Shown: positions 51,630 to 59,881 of the stretch, one piece after another | How positions within the stretch are numbered: position 1 is the first letter of the stretch | Layout: each line of letters opens with the position of its first letter | Source: Nocardia sp. NBC_01503 | Lineage (GTDB): Bacteria > Actinomycetota > Actinomycetes > Mycobacteriales > Mycobacteriaceae | Direction of reading: 5' to 3' | Length of the DNA stretch: 64,000 nucleotides | NCBI RefSeq assembly: GCF_036327755.1 | Contig: NZ_CP109596.1 | Location: 2,790,001-2,854,000 of the forward strand | Notes under the pieces: model-generated | Databases searched by the model: none | What the model saw: only the letters and a program-made list of their open reading frames with translations | Told to the model about the DNA's origin: nothing | Translations under genes and position numbers: made by a program

Positions 51630-51712
51630 CAAAACAAACCGCTAGTACGAAAAAGTTGGGTTTTTAGAGACTTAGCTAGCGCAAAGAACCGTCTTTTGTG
51701 TACAGTGGGACT

Positions 51713-51886
51713 CGGCACTCAGGTGCCCGGCCAGACCTCCTACCCCCCCTGGGACGTCTGGCCCTGGATTGGTCGGCCTACCCCCCCTGGGCCGCCGTCC
51801 CGGGCGGCGGAGACATCCCCCTGCTCTCCGCCGCCCCCTCCAGGAATTGCAAGGCTCGACCTCCGCGTCGAGCCTTTCTTTATGCC
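51713..51886 (+). ncRNA. 6C small RNA
   Basis: Two stem-loops each display a run of seven Cs in the loop, the defining mark of the actinobacterial 6C RNA. Hairpin 1: GGCCAGAC (51729-51736) with GTCTGGCC (51756-51763), C run 51743-51749. Hairpin 2: CGGCC (51774-51778) with GGCCG (51790-51794), C run 51781-51787. A third stem (51802-51813 with 51825-51836) carries a CCCCC loop. An intrinsic terminator ends the RNA at 51851-51876 plus TTTCTTTAT. TGTGTACAGT at 51697-51706 is a possible extended -10. It is thought to act by C-rich loop pairing with targets; the targets here are unknown. Confidence 0.85.
51851..51883 (+). terminator. Intrinsic terminator of the 6C RNA
   Basis: AAGGCTCGAC (51851-51860) pairs perfectly with 51867-51876 around CTCCGC; the sequence TTTCTTTAT follows. 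Confidence 0.92.
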
Positions 51887-51942
51887 CAGTTCGAGGCGAT
51901 ACCGTCCGCGCTGCGGGAACCGTTTTCGTTTAGGGTTGCCCG

Positions 51943-53526
51943 GTGAGCGATCACCATCATCACCATCATGACCACTCCGGGCCCATTGCCATCGGGGCCA
52001 CCGCCAAGTGGGTTGTCATCGGGCTGCTCACGTTCATCGGCGTGCTGGTACTCGGTGGGACCGTATGGCTTTGGCCGAGCAGTCAGCATGTGGATATTCC
52101 GCTGCCCATGCAGAACGGCGGTGGTGGGGCGCTGGTGACCGAGGCGGGGACGGTGATCAGTCAGGACATCGGGCCGTGCGGGAGTCCCTCGCTGGGTAAG
52201 CCGTTCGAGGACAAGCCGCAGGCGCCGCGCAGTAACGCGTACAACTGCCAGCGCAGCATCGTCACCATCGATTCGGGGGCGGACCAGGGTAAGAAGACGC
52301 TCTTCGAGATCGCGCCCGGTCCGGGGCAGCCCGACCTGCGGGTCGGCGACAGTCTGCGCATCGTGCGGCAGAGCGATACCAACGGGGCCACCGTGTACTC
52401 GTTCGACGACTATGCGCGCGGACTGCCGCTCGGCATTATCGTCGGCATCTTCGCGCTGGTCATTATCGTGGTGGCGCGCTGGCGTGGATTGCGCGCGCTG
52501 ATCGGGCTCGGCTTCGCCTTCGGTGTGCTGGTGATCTTCATGCTGCCCGCGCTGCTGGATGGGAAACCGGCCATTCCGGTGGCGCTGGTGGCGGGATCGC
52601 TCATTCTCTACTCGGTGCTGTATTTGGCGCACGGGGTGAATCTGCGGACCAGTTCGGCGCTGCTGGGGACGCTCACCTCGATGGTGCTGGCGGCCGTATT
52701 GTCTTGGGTCGCACTGAAGATGACCCATCTGACCGGGTTGTCCGAGGAGCAGAACACCAATGTGGCGACCTATCTGCAGCATGTGAGCATCACCGGATTG
52801 CTGTTGGCGGGCTTCATCATCGGCTCGCTCGGTGTGCTCAATGACGTGACCATCACCCAGGCGTCGGCGGCGTTCGAACTCGCCGCACTGGACGAAAAGG
52901 CTTCGCGCCGCGGCATTTTCGCCGCCGCCATGCGGGTCGGGCGCGACCATATCGCCAGTACCGTCTACACCCTGGTGCTCGCCTACGCCGGTGGCGCGCT
53001 GCCGCTGCTGCTGCTGTTCAGTGTGGCGGGGCGCTCCATCCGCGATGTGCTCACCGGTGACGCGGTCGGTATCGAGATAGCGCGGTCGGCAGTCGGCGGT
53101 ATCGCCCTCGCCCTTTCGGTCCCGCTCACCACCGCCATCGCGGTAATCCTGGCCCGCCCCTTCGGAAGTAAGCAGCCCGCCCGCGCGGTCGCCGCGAATC
53201 GCCCCCGTCCGGCCAAGCGGGCCGCGCGTCCCGTCGGTGCCCGCCCCACCGCGAAAAGCGATGCCGCGCAATCGGCTCCGACTCCGCGTGTTCCGCATCA
53301 GACCCCGCCGCCCAGGTCGGACGCGTGGCAGGAGGCGCCGACGCAGTCCTGGCCGGGTACCGGACCGCAGCGCGCGGTGCAGGAGTCACCACCACCCTGG
53401 TCGCTGAGAGCCGCTGCTGAGCAACAGAATCCGGTCTACGAAGACACCGACCCGTCGCTTCGGCGTCCGCCCGCGAAGCCGCAACAGCCGCCCCGCGGCG
53501 GCGGTGGTCGGCACTCCAAGCCCTGA
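51943..53526 (+). CDS. YibE/F-family membrane protein
   Basis: 527 residues from GTG 51943. The product starts MSDHHHHHHDHSGPIAIGATAK, a natural metal-binding-like histidine run, then a first membrane helix. An extracytoplasmic domain (residues ~50-150, with two cysteines in DIGPCGSPS and NCQRSIV) precedes about seven further helices, including the family block GVLNDVTITQASAAFELA and RVGRDHIASTVYTLVLAYAGG. The C-terminal ~130 residues are Pro/Ala/Arg-rich and probably disordered. Function is unproven. It is transcribed from its own region downstream of the 6C RNA terminator. Confidence 0.92.
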   Translation: MSDHHHHHHDHSGPIAIGATAKWVVIGLLTFIGVLVLGGTVWLWPSSQHVDIPLPMQNGGGGALVTEAGTVISQDIGPCGSPSLGKPFEDKPQAPRSNAYNCQRSIVTIDSGADQGKKTLFEIAPGPGQPDLRVGDSLRIVRQSDTNGATVYSFDDYARGLPLGIIVGIFALVIIVVARWRGLRALIGLGFAFGVLVIFMLPALLDGKPAIPVALVAGSLILYSVLYLAHGVNLRTSSALLGTLTSMVLAAVLSWVALKMTHLTGLSEEQNTNVATYLQHVSITGLLLAGFIIGSLGVLNDVTITQASAAFELAALDEKASRRGIFAAAMRVGRDHIASTVYTLVLAYAGGALPLLLLFSVAGRSIRDVLTGDAVGIEIARSAVGGIALALSVPLTTAIAVILARPFGSKQPARAVAANRPRPAKRAARPVGARPTAKSDAAQSAPTPRVPHQTPPPRSDAWQEAPTQSWPGTGPQRAVQESPPPWSLRAAAEQQNPVYEDTDPSLRRPPAKPQQPPRGGGGRHSKP

Positions 53527-53545
53527 CGGGCACTGTTCGCAGGTG

Positions 53546-53577
53546 AGGGTGGCGCGCTCGGCGGAACGCGCCACCCT
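53546..53577. terminator. Intrinsic terminator after the YibE/F gene
   Basis: AGGGTGGCGCG (53546-53556) pairs with CGCGCCACCCT (53567-53577), then CCTTTTCC. Confidence 0.88.
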
Positions 53578-53639
53578 CCTTTTCCCTGATCAGGCACCGC
53601 GGCGCGGTGCGGCGACCGGATCAGGGGCTCGGAAACCCG

Positions 53640-54464
53640 TCAGATGCGTTGCCAGAGCGCGGGTGTCGCGGTAGGCATCCAGTTCGGGTCGTAGACGGTA
53701 TGCGCCTGCAGGCAGCGGTAGCGACCGCCTTGATAGGTGACCACATCGCCGACGGCGTAGTGCGCGCCCACCCGCCACTCGGTGCCGGATGGCTGATCAG
53801 TGGTGGTCGGGTGCTGGTGGGTGGTGTGCGGTGCCGATGTGGGCGGCGCGGTCGTGGTGACCGGGGGCTTGGTTGTGGTCGGTGGGGCCGTGGTGGTGAC
53901 CGGCGGTTTCGTGGTGGGAGGTGTTGTGGTGCCGGGTGATCCGCCGCCGATCTGCAGATCCAGGCAGGAGTAGAAGGCATTGGCGGTATCGCCGATATTC
54001 CAGACGGCGATGAGTTTCTGTCTGCCGCTGAAGCCGCTCAGGTCGATGGTGTGGGTGACGCCGCCGTCGGGTGGGGGCTGGTTGTTGCCGTCGACCACCC
54101 CGACGCGGGTGTTGCCGATGTAGTACTCCCAGTTGAGGGTTCGGTGCAGGGCGGTGAAGGTCCAGCTGAAAGTCGCTGTGCTGTCCACGGATTGGACCCG
54201 CCAGCCTTTGCTGTCATCGTCGAGATCGGCGAATCTGGCGATATTCGCACTGCAATTGCGTAGGCCCTTGGGCCCTTCCACACTCTGCGGCTCGTACTGA
54301 ATTTCCCCGCAGGACACAATCTTTTCGACGCATTGCGCCTGTCTGCTGAGCGGCGATGAGACATAACCGTGTGCGTTCGCGACCCCGCCGGGCAGGATCG
54401 CGATCAGAAATGGCGTCAGGCCGATCGAGGCCATGGCGATGTACGGTCTTCTGCTGCTAAACAC
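53640..54464 (-). CDS. Lytic polysaccharide monooxygenase (AA10) with CBM5/12 domain
   Basis: 274 residues from GTG 54464, chosen because AAGGAG lies 6 bases upstream. The signal peptide ends ...GVANA, and the next residue is the copper-ligand histidine: the mature protein begins HGYVSSPLSRQAQC (His32). The second copper-brace histidine is in TALHRT (His107). A Thr/Pro linker (KPPVTTTAPP repeats) leads to a C-terminal chitin-binding CBM5/12 domain, with aromatic WRVGAHYAVGDVVTYQGGRY and ending WQRI. It oxidatively cleaves chitin or cellulose outside the cell. It stands alone, flanked by a terminator and an AT-richer upstream region. Confidence 0.95.
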   Translation of the reverse strand: MFSSRRPYIAMASIGLTPFLIAILPGGVANAHGYVSSPLSRQAQCVEKIVSCGEIQYEPQSVEGPKGLRNCSANIARFADLDDDSKGWRVQSVDSTATFSWTFTALHRTLNWEYYIGNTRVGVVDGNNQPPPDGGVTHTIDLSGFSGRQKLIAVWNIGDTANAFYSCLDLQIGGGSPGTTTPPTTKPPVTTTAPPTTTKPPVTTTAPPTSAPHTTHQHPTTTDQPSGTEWRVGAHYAVGDVVTYQGGRYRCLQAHTVYDPNWMPTATPALWQRI

Positions 54465-54707
54465 TTGAAACTCCTTGCGAGACAAGGGGGCAGCGGTGAC
54501 CGGTGTGCTGTCCCGTGATGGATCCGTGACGTGATCCGAATCACTTTGAAGCAAGATCGTGCTCTGAAAGATATGTGGCAGCAACGTTTTGGTCAAGCGC
54601 CCTAGCTCGAGAAATTCGAAATTATTGTGACACAGCAAACTTGACGTGTACTACAGCAAACATTTCCCCCACAGCGGATTACCGCGTCATCCAGATCGGA
54701 TATTTCC

Positions 54708-55472
54708 TCATACCGAAAGCCGCGCCGCCTCACAGAGCGCACCCACCCCGTCGGCATCGGTGACGAAATGATCGAACCCGCGCGGCGCCCCGATCTCGGC
54801 GAAATCGACCCCCGTGGCGTCCGCCGCGGACAGTGCGGGCACCGGAATGCGCACGGCCGCATGCAGATCCCGCGCACCCGTCAGTTCGATCACCCGGCGC
54901 GCGTTGTCGGCGCGCAGACCACCGCAGGGCATCACCTGAATTCGCCCGTCCGCCAGGGTGACCAGGCGCGTGATGAGCGCTGCCCCGTCCAGTACCGATA
55001 CCTGTCGGCCCGAGGTGAGCAGCCGGGTGAACCCCAACTCCAACAGTTGATCGAATCCGCCGTAGGGGTCAGCGCACACATCGAAGGCCCGATGGCAGGT
55101 GACCTCCATCCCCTCGGCGGCGGCGAGCAGTTCCCGATTGGCCGCGACGGCGATATTGCCCTGCTCATCGAGGACCCCGATCACCACGCCGTGCGCCCCG
55201 GCCGCGCGCGCCTGCTCGATATCGGCGCGCATGAGCGCCACCTCATCGGCGGAGTAGCGGAAATCCCCCGGGCGCGGCCGGATCAGCACATGGATCTGGA
55301 CATCGTCGGCGGTCTCGACCGCGGCCCGCACCAGTGCCGTACTCGGCGTCAGTCCACCCACCGACAGTCCGGTACACAATTCGACCCGCGTGGCGCCCGC
55401 CGCATCCGCGATCCGCACCCCCGCGAGCGACTCCACCCCGATCTCGACCCGAACCGCTCCCGCATCCGTCAT
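54708..55472 (-). CDS. cutC: CutC-family protein
   Basis: 254 residues, TIM-barrel CutC family, long linked with copper homeostasis though the biochemistry is unsettled. VRVEIGVESLAGVRIADAAG, ELCTGLSVGGLTPS, VHVLIRPRPGDFRYS (VHVLIRPR is the signature strand) and the later QVMPCGGLRADNARRV and HAAVRIP motifs fit. ATG 55472 is followed by TDAGAVRVEIG. It faces away from the LPMO gene across 243 bp of AT-richer DNA and follows the long etfD gene's terminator on the same strand; no operon partner is evident. A copper link with the neighbouring copper enzyme is only a speculation. Confidence 0.92.
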   Translation of the reverse strand: MTDAGAVRVEIGVESLAGVRIADAAGATRVELCTGLSVGGLTPSTALVRAAVETADDVQIHVLIRPRPGDFRYSADEVALMRADIEQARAAGAHGVVIGVLDEQGNIAVAANRELLAAAEGMEVTCHRAFDVCADPYGGFDQLLELGFTRLLTSGRQVSVLDGAALITRLVTLADGRIQVMPCGGLRADNARRVIELTGARDLHAAVRIPVPALSAADATGVDFAEIGAPRGFDHFVTDADGVGALCEAARLSV

Positions 55473-55553
55473 ACCTCAGAGTATGGGCGAAGATCGGCAA
55501 TCGTGTTTGCCCAGCATTAGCAGAATCGATCATGGTGACCCTCGGATGAGACA

Positions 55554-55591
55554 GCGAGGGCGCGCTACCCGGGTGGGTAGCGCGCCCTCGC
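55554..55591. terminator. Strong hairpin downstream of etfD
   Basis: GCGAGGGCGCGCTACCC (55554-55570) pairs perfectly with 55575-55591 around GGGT: a 17-bp stem. It follows the minus-strand etfD stop (55608) by 17 bases. The minus-strand continuation has only short T runs. Confidence 0.85.
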
Positions 55592-55607
55592 CGATGCTGT
55601 TCCGGCG

Positions 55608-58600
55608 TCAGTTCTTCTTGCCTGGGGCCTTCATACCGGACTTGAAGCCGAGCCCACCGGGCTTGGCCGCCGGCGGCTTGGCCGCACCGTTTCCTTCGGC
55701 GCTGCCATTGCTCTCGGCGGCGGTGCCGTTGGACTCGGTGGCGACCGGTTCGGCGGCAGCCGGGGCCGGAGCACCGGGAGCCTTCGGGCCGGGGCGCTTG
55801 AGGCCGGACTTCATGGCCAGACCCTTGGGTGCGATGGACGGCTTGGCCTCGGTGGCCTCGACCGGCGTCGCCGGAGCCGAATCGGCCGGAGCCGCCGTCG
55901 CTTCCGCCGGAGCCTCGGTCGCCGGAGCCGCGCTGGCTTCGGCGGGTTCGGCCGGGGTGGCGGCCTTGGCGCCGGGAGCCTTGGCGGCACCCTTCATGGC
56001 CAGACCCTTACCGGGAGCCTTCGCCGGACCCTTCATGGCCAGACCCTTGACGGGCTTGGCCGGAGCCGACGACGCCTCGGCGGTGGCCTCCGGAGCGGAA
56101 GCCTCGGCGGGAGCGGGCGTTTCAGCGGCCGGAGCGGCCTTCGCGCCGGGAGCCTTCAGGCCGCCCTTCATGGCGAGACCCTTGCCACCGGGAGCCTTGG
56201 CCGGACCCTTCATAGCCAGGCCCTTGGCGGGGGCGGCCGGAGCCGACGACGCCTCGGTGGTCTCGGCCGGAGCCGCTGCCTCGGCAGGCGCGGCGGCCTT
56301 GGCGCCGGGAGCCTTGGCGGCGCCCTTCATACCCAGACCCTTGCCGCCGGGTGCCTTGGCCGGCCCCTTCATACCCAGGCCCTTACCCGCGGGTGCGGCC
56401 TTGGGCTCGGCCGCGGCGGCGGTCTCGACCACAGGAGCCTCGGCCTCGACCGGCGCGGGCTCGGAAACCGGTTCGGGCTCTTCGACCTTCGGGACCTGAA
56501 CAACCTTCAGGTTCTCGCTCAACACACTCGACTCGACCCGAGTGATCGAGTCCAACATCAACTGCGCCACATCGACGACCTCGGTGCCCTGACCGACCTC
56601 GCCACCATCCTTACGCGCGGTCACACCATCGGTCAGCATCACCCGGCAGAACGGGCACCCCGTCGCGATCAACGACGGCTCATTACCCCCCGCGAGGGTA
56701 TCGAGGGCCTCATCGACACGGTCGACGTTGATGCGCTTGCCGAGCTGCTCCTCCATCCACATCCGCGCGCCACCGGCACCACAACACATCGACCGCTCAC
56801 CATGACGCGGCATCTCGACCAGATTCGACCCCGACGCCGCCATCAACTCACGCGGAGCGTCGTAGATCTTGTTGTGCCGACCCAGATAACACGGATCGTG
56901 ATAGGTGACATTCTTCGCCACCGGCGAGACCGGGATCAGGTTCTTGCCACGCACCAGGCGGTTCAACAACTGAGTGTGGTGCACCACCTCATAGGAGCCA
57001 CCGACCTGCGGATACTCATTGTTCAACGCGTTGAAGCAATGCGCACAGGTCACCACGATCTTCTTCTTGGCCTGCTCGACACCCTCGAACACCGAATTCA
57101 ACAGTTCGATGTTCTGCATCGCCAACTGCTGGAACAGGAACTCGTTACCCGCACGCCGCGCCGAGTCACCGGTGCAGGTCTCCTCCTGACCCAGCACCAT
57201 GAACTTCACCCCCGCGGTCGCCAGCAACTCGGCCACGGCCTTGGTGGTCTTCTTCGCCCGATCCTCATACGCGCCCGCACAACCCACCCAGAACAGGTAC
57301 TCGTACCCGTCGAAGGAATCCGCGTCCCGACCGAACACCGGAATCTCGAAGTCCACCTCGGAGATCCAGTTCAGGCGATCCTTGGCGTTCTGCCCCCACG
57401 GATTGCCCTTGTTCTCCAAATTCTTGAACAACCCCGCCAACTCGGACGGGAACTCCGACTCGATCAACACCTGATAGCGGCGCATATCGATGATGTGATC
57501 CACATGCTCGATATCGACCGGGCACTGCTCCACACACGCACCACACGTGGTGCACGACCACAACACCTCGGGATCGATAATGCCACCGACATCCTCGCCA
57601 CCCACCAGCGGACGCTCCGCCTCGGCCCGCGCGGCCTCCGAAATGTTCGCCAGCGCACGCTCATTCGGCTTGCCCTCGGCATCGACGAGGCCGATCTCGT
57701 CGCCGCCCATATCTTTACGGCCACCGGCCAGCAGGTACGGGGCCTTGGCGTAACCGTGGTCGCGCAGCGACATGATCAGCAACTTGGGCGAGAGCGGCTT
57801 ACCGGTATTCCATGCGGGGCACTGGGATTGGCAGCGACCGCATTCGGTGCAGGTGGTGACGTCGAGGATGTCCTTCCAGGAGAAGTCCTCGAACTTTCCG
57901 ACACCGAAGGTGTCGTTGTCCGGGTCGGCGGTCTCCATATCGATCGGCTTGCCGTTCGACATCATCGGCTTGAGGGCGCCGAGGGCGACGGTGCCGTCGT
58001 TCTCACGCTTGAAGTAGATGTTCGGGAAGGCCGCGAACCGGTGCCAGGCCACACCCCAGGTGACATTGCGGCCGACCAGCAGCAGGAAGAGCGCGCCGGA
58101 GCAGAGCTTGATGAACGCGAAGATCGACACCATGGCGATCGATTCGGGCAGCAGCTTGGCGACCTGCTCGGTGAAGAAGTCGCTCCAGGTGTGCGATTCG
58201 CCGTAGGTGGCGATCTTGCCCGCCTTGACGAAGACCATGCCCAGGCCCTCGACCAGCACGATGGCCTCGATCACGTAGGCGGGGGCGAACTTCGAGCCGC
58301 TGAAGCGCGAAAGGCGTTCCGGCACACGGGGGTGGTTCAGCTGGCGGATGGCGATCAGCACCAGAATGCCGACAATCGTTCCGATGCCCAGGATTTCGTC
58401 CACCAGGTGGTAGATGCCCCAGGACCCGATGATGGGCCAGTGGAATTCGGGGTCGAAAGTCTGACCGTAGGCCTCGAACCACAGGATGAACCCGGCGAGG
58501 AAGCCGATCATGACCAGCCAGTGCGCCCAGCCGACCGTGCGGAATTTGTTCATGCGCGTATGCGCGAGGAACTCCACGAGCATGGTCTTGAAGCGGGGAA

Positions 58601-58742
58601 TGAACGGCCGCCACCGATCGGGTGCGGACTGACCGACCATGATGGTGCGCGTGATGTTTCGTACGCCACCGATGAACGATGCCCAACAGAAGACTGTGAA
58701 CACCGCCCCAATCGTGCCCAGTGTCACTGTCAGGGCATTCAT
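55608..58742 (-). CDS. etfD: Membrane Fe-S oxidoreductase EtfD (ETF:menaquinone oxidoreductase) with repetitive C-terminal tail
   Basis: 1044 residues. The N-terminus has about six membrane helices. Two ferredoxin-type clusters follow, CTECGRCQSQCP (about residue 296) and CTTCGACVEQCP (about residue 399). Two CCG domains carry the noncubane cluster, e.g. TYHDPCYLGRHN and SMCCGAGGARMW. This layout matches Rv0338c, which has been shown to be EtfD, passing electrons from ETF to menaquinone in beta-oxidation. Residues ~754-1044 are a low-complexity tail with eight copies of a KGL(A/G)MKG..KAPG unit. A palindrome at 58825-58844 precedes it. The tail makes it longer than the mycobacterial protein. 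Confidence 0.94.
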   Translation of the reverse strand: MNALTVTLGTIGAVFTVFCWASFIGGVRNITRTIMVGQSAPDRWRPFIPRFKTMLVEFLAHTRMNKFRTVGWAHWLVMIGFLAGFILWFEAYGQTFDPEFHWPIIGSWGIYHLVDEILGIGTIVGILVLIAIRQLNHPRVPERLSRFSGSKFAPAYVIEAIVLVEGLGMVFVKAGKIATYGESHTWSDFFTEQVAKLLPESIAMVSIFAFIKLCSGALFLLLVGRNVTWGVAWHRFAAFPNIYFKRENDGTVALGALKPMMSNGKPIDMETADPDNDTFGVGKFEDFSWKDILDVTTCTECGRCQSQCPAWNTGKPLSPKLLIMSLRDHGYAKAPYLLAGGRKDMGGDEIGLVDAEGKPNERALANISEAARAEAERPLVGGEDVGGIIDPEVLWSCTTCGACVEQCPVDIEHVDHIIDMRRYQVLIESEFPSELAGLFKNLENKGNPWGQNAKDRLNWISEVDFEIPVFGRDADSFDGYEYLFWVGCAGAYEDRAKKTTKAVAELLATAGVKFMVLGQEETCTGDSARRAGNEFLFQQLAMQNIELLNSVFEGVEQAKKKIVVTCAHCFNALNNEYPQVGGSYEVVHHTQLLNRLVRGKNLIPVSPVAKNVTYHDPCYLGRHNKIYDAPRELMAASGSNLVEMPRHGERSMCCGAGGARMWMEEQLGKRINVDRVDEALDTLAGGNEPSLIATGCPFCRVMLTDGVTARKDGGEVGQGTEVVDVAQLMLDSITRVESSVLSENLKVVQVPKVEEPEPVSEPAPVEAEAPVVETAAAAEPKAAPAGKGLGMKGPAKAPGGKGLGMKGAAKAPGAKAAAPAEAAAPAETTEASSAPAAPAKGLAMKGPAKAPGGKGLAMKGGLKAPGAKAAPAAETPAPAEASAPEATAEASSAPAKPVKGLAMKGPAKAPGKGLAMKGAAKAPGAKAATPAEPAEASAAPATEAPAEATAAPADSAPATPVEATEAKPSIAPKGLAMKSGLKRPGPKAPGAPAPAAAEPVATESNGTAAESNGSAEGNGAAKPPAAKPGGLGFKSGMKAPGKKN
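55620..56400 (-). repeat. KGLAMKG repeat-encoding region in etfD
   Basis: Eight units of the pattern KGL(A/G)MK(G/S)xxKAPG, arranged as three tandem pairs and two single units, separated by Ala/Pro/Glu-rich spacers. Bases at 55800-56390 repeat CTTCATGGCCAGACCCTT-like cores. The region is prone to slippage. Confidence 0.85.
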
Positions 58743-59119
58743 GTCGCGACCTTTCTGACCGGTTCAACAAGCTCTCCGAGGACGGCCTGGTCCGCCTTGG
58801 TTGGCTCGTATCCTAACGAACAGTAAGTTACCCGTCGGTAACTTAACTGTCCAGCGTGTTCCCACACCGTAAATCCCGGCAAATCACGCGTTTAACAAAG
58901 GGCAGGCTTACTTCGAAAGACCCTGTCTTTCAGGGCATCGCGAATGTCGCTTATCGGCCACCGTTCGATTAAGATCACGTCGTCCGAAGTCTGTGCGCAT
59001 CTTCACATGCTCGGGGAGTGTCGCCACCAGCGCGTAGGCAGGGCCCGAGGGAAGCCAGGGCCTCGCGTGGCGAAGATGCGGACAGCGGATTTACCTGATG
59101 ACGGATTGGAAAAAACCGA
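58743..59119. other. 377-bp region between etfD and a secreted-protein gene
   Basis: Besides the palindromic operator (58825-58844) there is a hairpin-like segment, CCCTGTCTTTCAGGG, near 58922-58936. No gene is supported. The start of the secreted protein at 59120 lacks an ideal binding site except the A-rich GAAAAAACC just before it. Confidence 0.45.
58825..58844. promoter_or_regulatory. Perfect palindromic operator upstream of etfD
   Basis: AAGTTACC CGTC GGTAACTT: 8-bp arms are perfectly complementary, and the flanks ACAGT and ACTGT extend the symmetry. It lies 83 bp upstream of the etfD start. Thirteen bases, GACGGGTAACTTA on the minus strand, are identical in the fadE5 upstream region. 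This is typical of a TetR-type operator, though the regulator is not in this window. Confidence 0.75.
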
Positions 59120-59815
59120 ATGAAGTTTCGCAGCACCACTGCGGCGGCTGCCTTGGTCATCGGCGCAATGACCATTGGGATGACTTCTGCCCACGCCGAT
59201 GCCACCACGGAGCCCGCGGGGATCTCCTACTCCAGCAAGCTCGTTGACCAGAAGGTCGACAACAAGGACGTCAAGACCGTCGTTTCGACGCTCAAGAACG
59301 GCACCTTCGAGCTCAGCGAGCAGGACGGGGCGACTCCGGAAGACCCCAAGGTGACGATCGTCAACGTCAAGGACGTCAAGGGCGCCACCGCAATCTCCTT
59401 CCCGCTGCAGTTCGATGTCGCGGGCACCGATGTGCAGGTGAAGCCGACGGTCAAGGATGACGGCAAGGTTCTCGAGATCGTTCCCGAGAAGCCCGCCGAC
59501 TTCCAGCCCGGCGCGGCGCAGCTGGCCGTCAAGCCCATCGCCTCGGCGCGGGAGAACCAAAGCGCGATGAGCAACTTCTCCACCCAGTTCGCGCTGGCCA
59601 CCGGTATCGGCACCTTCGTCGGCACCGCGCTCGGCGCGGGTATCGGCTGCCTGGTCACCGCGATCGCGGGTTGTGTGCCCGGTCTGCTCGCGGGCGCGGG
59701 TATCGGCGGCATCCTCGGCACCATCGCCGTGGGTGGTCCGACGCTGGTCGCGGCCGGTCTGGAGCTCATTCAGACGTTGCAGGCGGCGGATGGCACCACC
59801 AAGTGGGCCAACTGA
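59120..59815 (+). CDS. Secreted protein with glycine-rich C-terminal hydrophobic region
   Basis: 231 residues. MKFRSTTAAAALVIGAMTIGMTSAHADA is a signal peptide (quoted in part: AAALVIGAMTIGMTSAHA). The mature domain is acidic/Lys-rich (KLVDQKVDNKDVKTVVSTL), with a VTIVNVKDVKGATAISFPL core. The C-terminal third (FALATGIGTFVGTALGAGIGCLVTAIAGCVPGLL, from ~150; first 20 shown are FALATGIGTFVGTALGAGIG) contains repeated glycine-zipper-like hydrophobic segments and two cysteines, which could insert in a membrane or bind lipid. Family is not recognised with certainty. A strong terminator follows at 59831. Confidence 0.82.
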   Translation: MKFRSTTAAAALVIGAMTIGMTSAHADATTEPAGISYSSKLVDQKVDNKDVKTVVSTLKNGTFELSEQDGATPEDPKVTIVNVKDVKGATAISFPLQFDVAGTDVQVKPTVKDDGKVLEIVPEKPADFQPGAAQLAVKPIASARENQSAMSNFSTQFALATGIGTFVGTALGAGIGCLVTAIAGCVPGLLAGAGIGGILGTIAVGGPTLVAAGLELIQTLQAADGTTKWAN

Positions 59816-59830
59816 TCTAGCACCGCTCGT

Positions 59831-59871
59831 ACCGGCCCGCCCGCTTCGTCGGGGCGGGCCGGTCGTGTTTT
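59831..59871 (+). terminator. Intrinsic terminator of the secreted-protein gene
   Basis: ACCGGCCCGCCC (59831-59842) pairs with GGGCGGGCCGGT (59852-59863), followed by CGTGTTTTT. Confidence 0.92.
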
Positions 59872-59881
59872 TCGGGTCTGG

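Noticed and set aside
51698..51946. 82-codon frame over the 6C RNA
   Set aside because: The segment is better explained by stem-loops with seven-C runs and an intrinsic terminator; no ribosome-binding site.
54575..54763. 62-codon plus-strand frame between the LPMO and cutC genes
   Set aside because: AT-richer intergenic DNA with promoter-like composition; no ribosome-binding site or homology.
55620..56400. Direct repeats that could be taken for a CRISPR or minisatellite array
   Set aside because: They encode the protein repeats of the EtfD tail in frame, and spacers are not unique sequences of constant length.
56802..58826. Long plus-strand frame of 674 codons opposite etfD
   Set aside because: Shadow frame; composition is typical of antisense GC-rich coding DNA.
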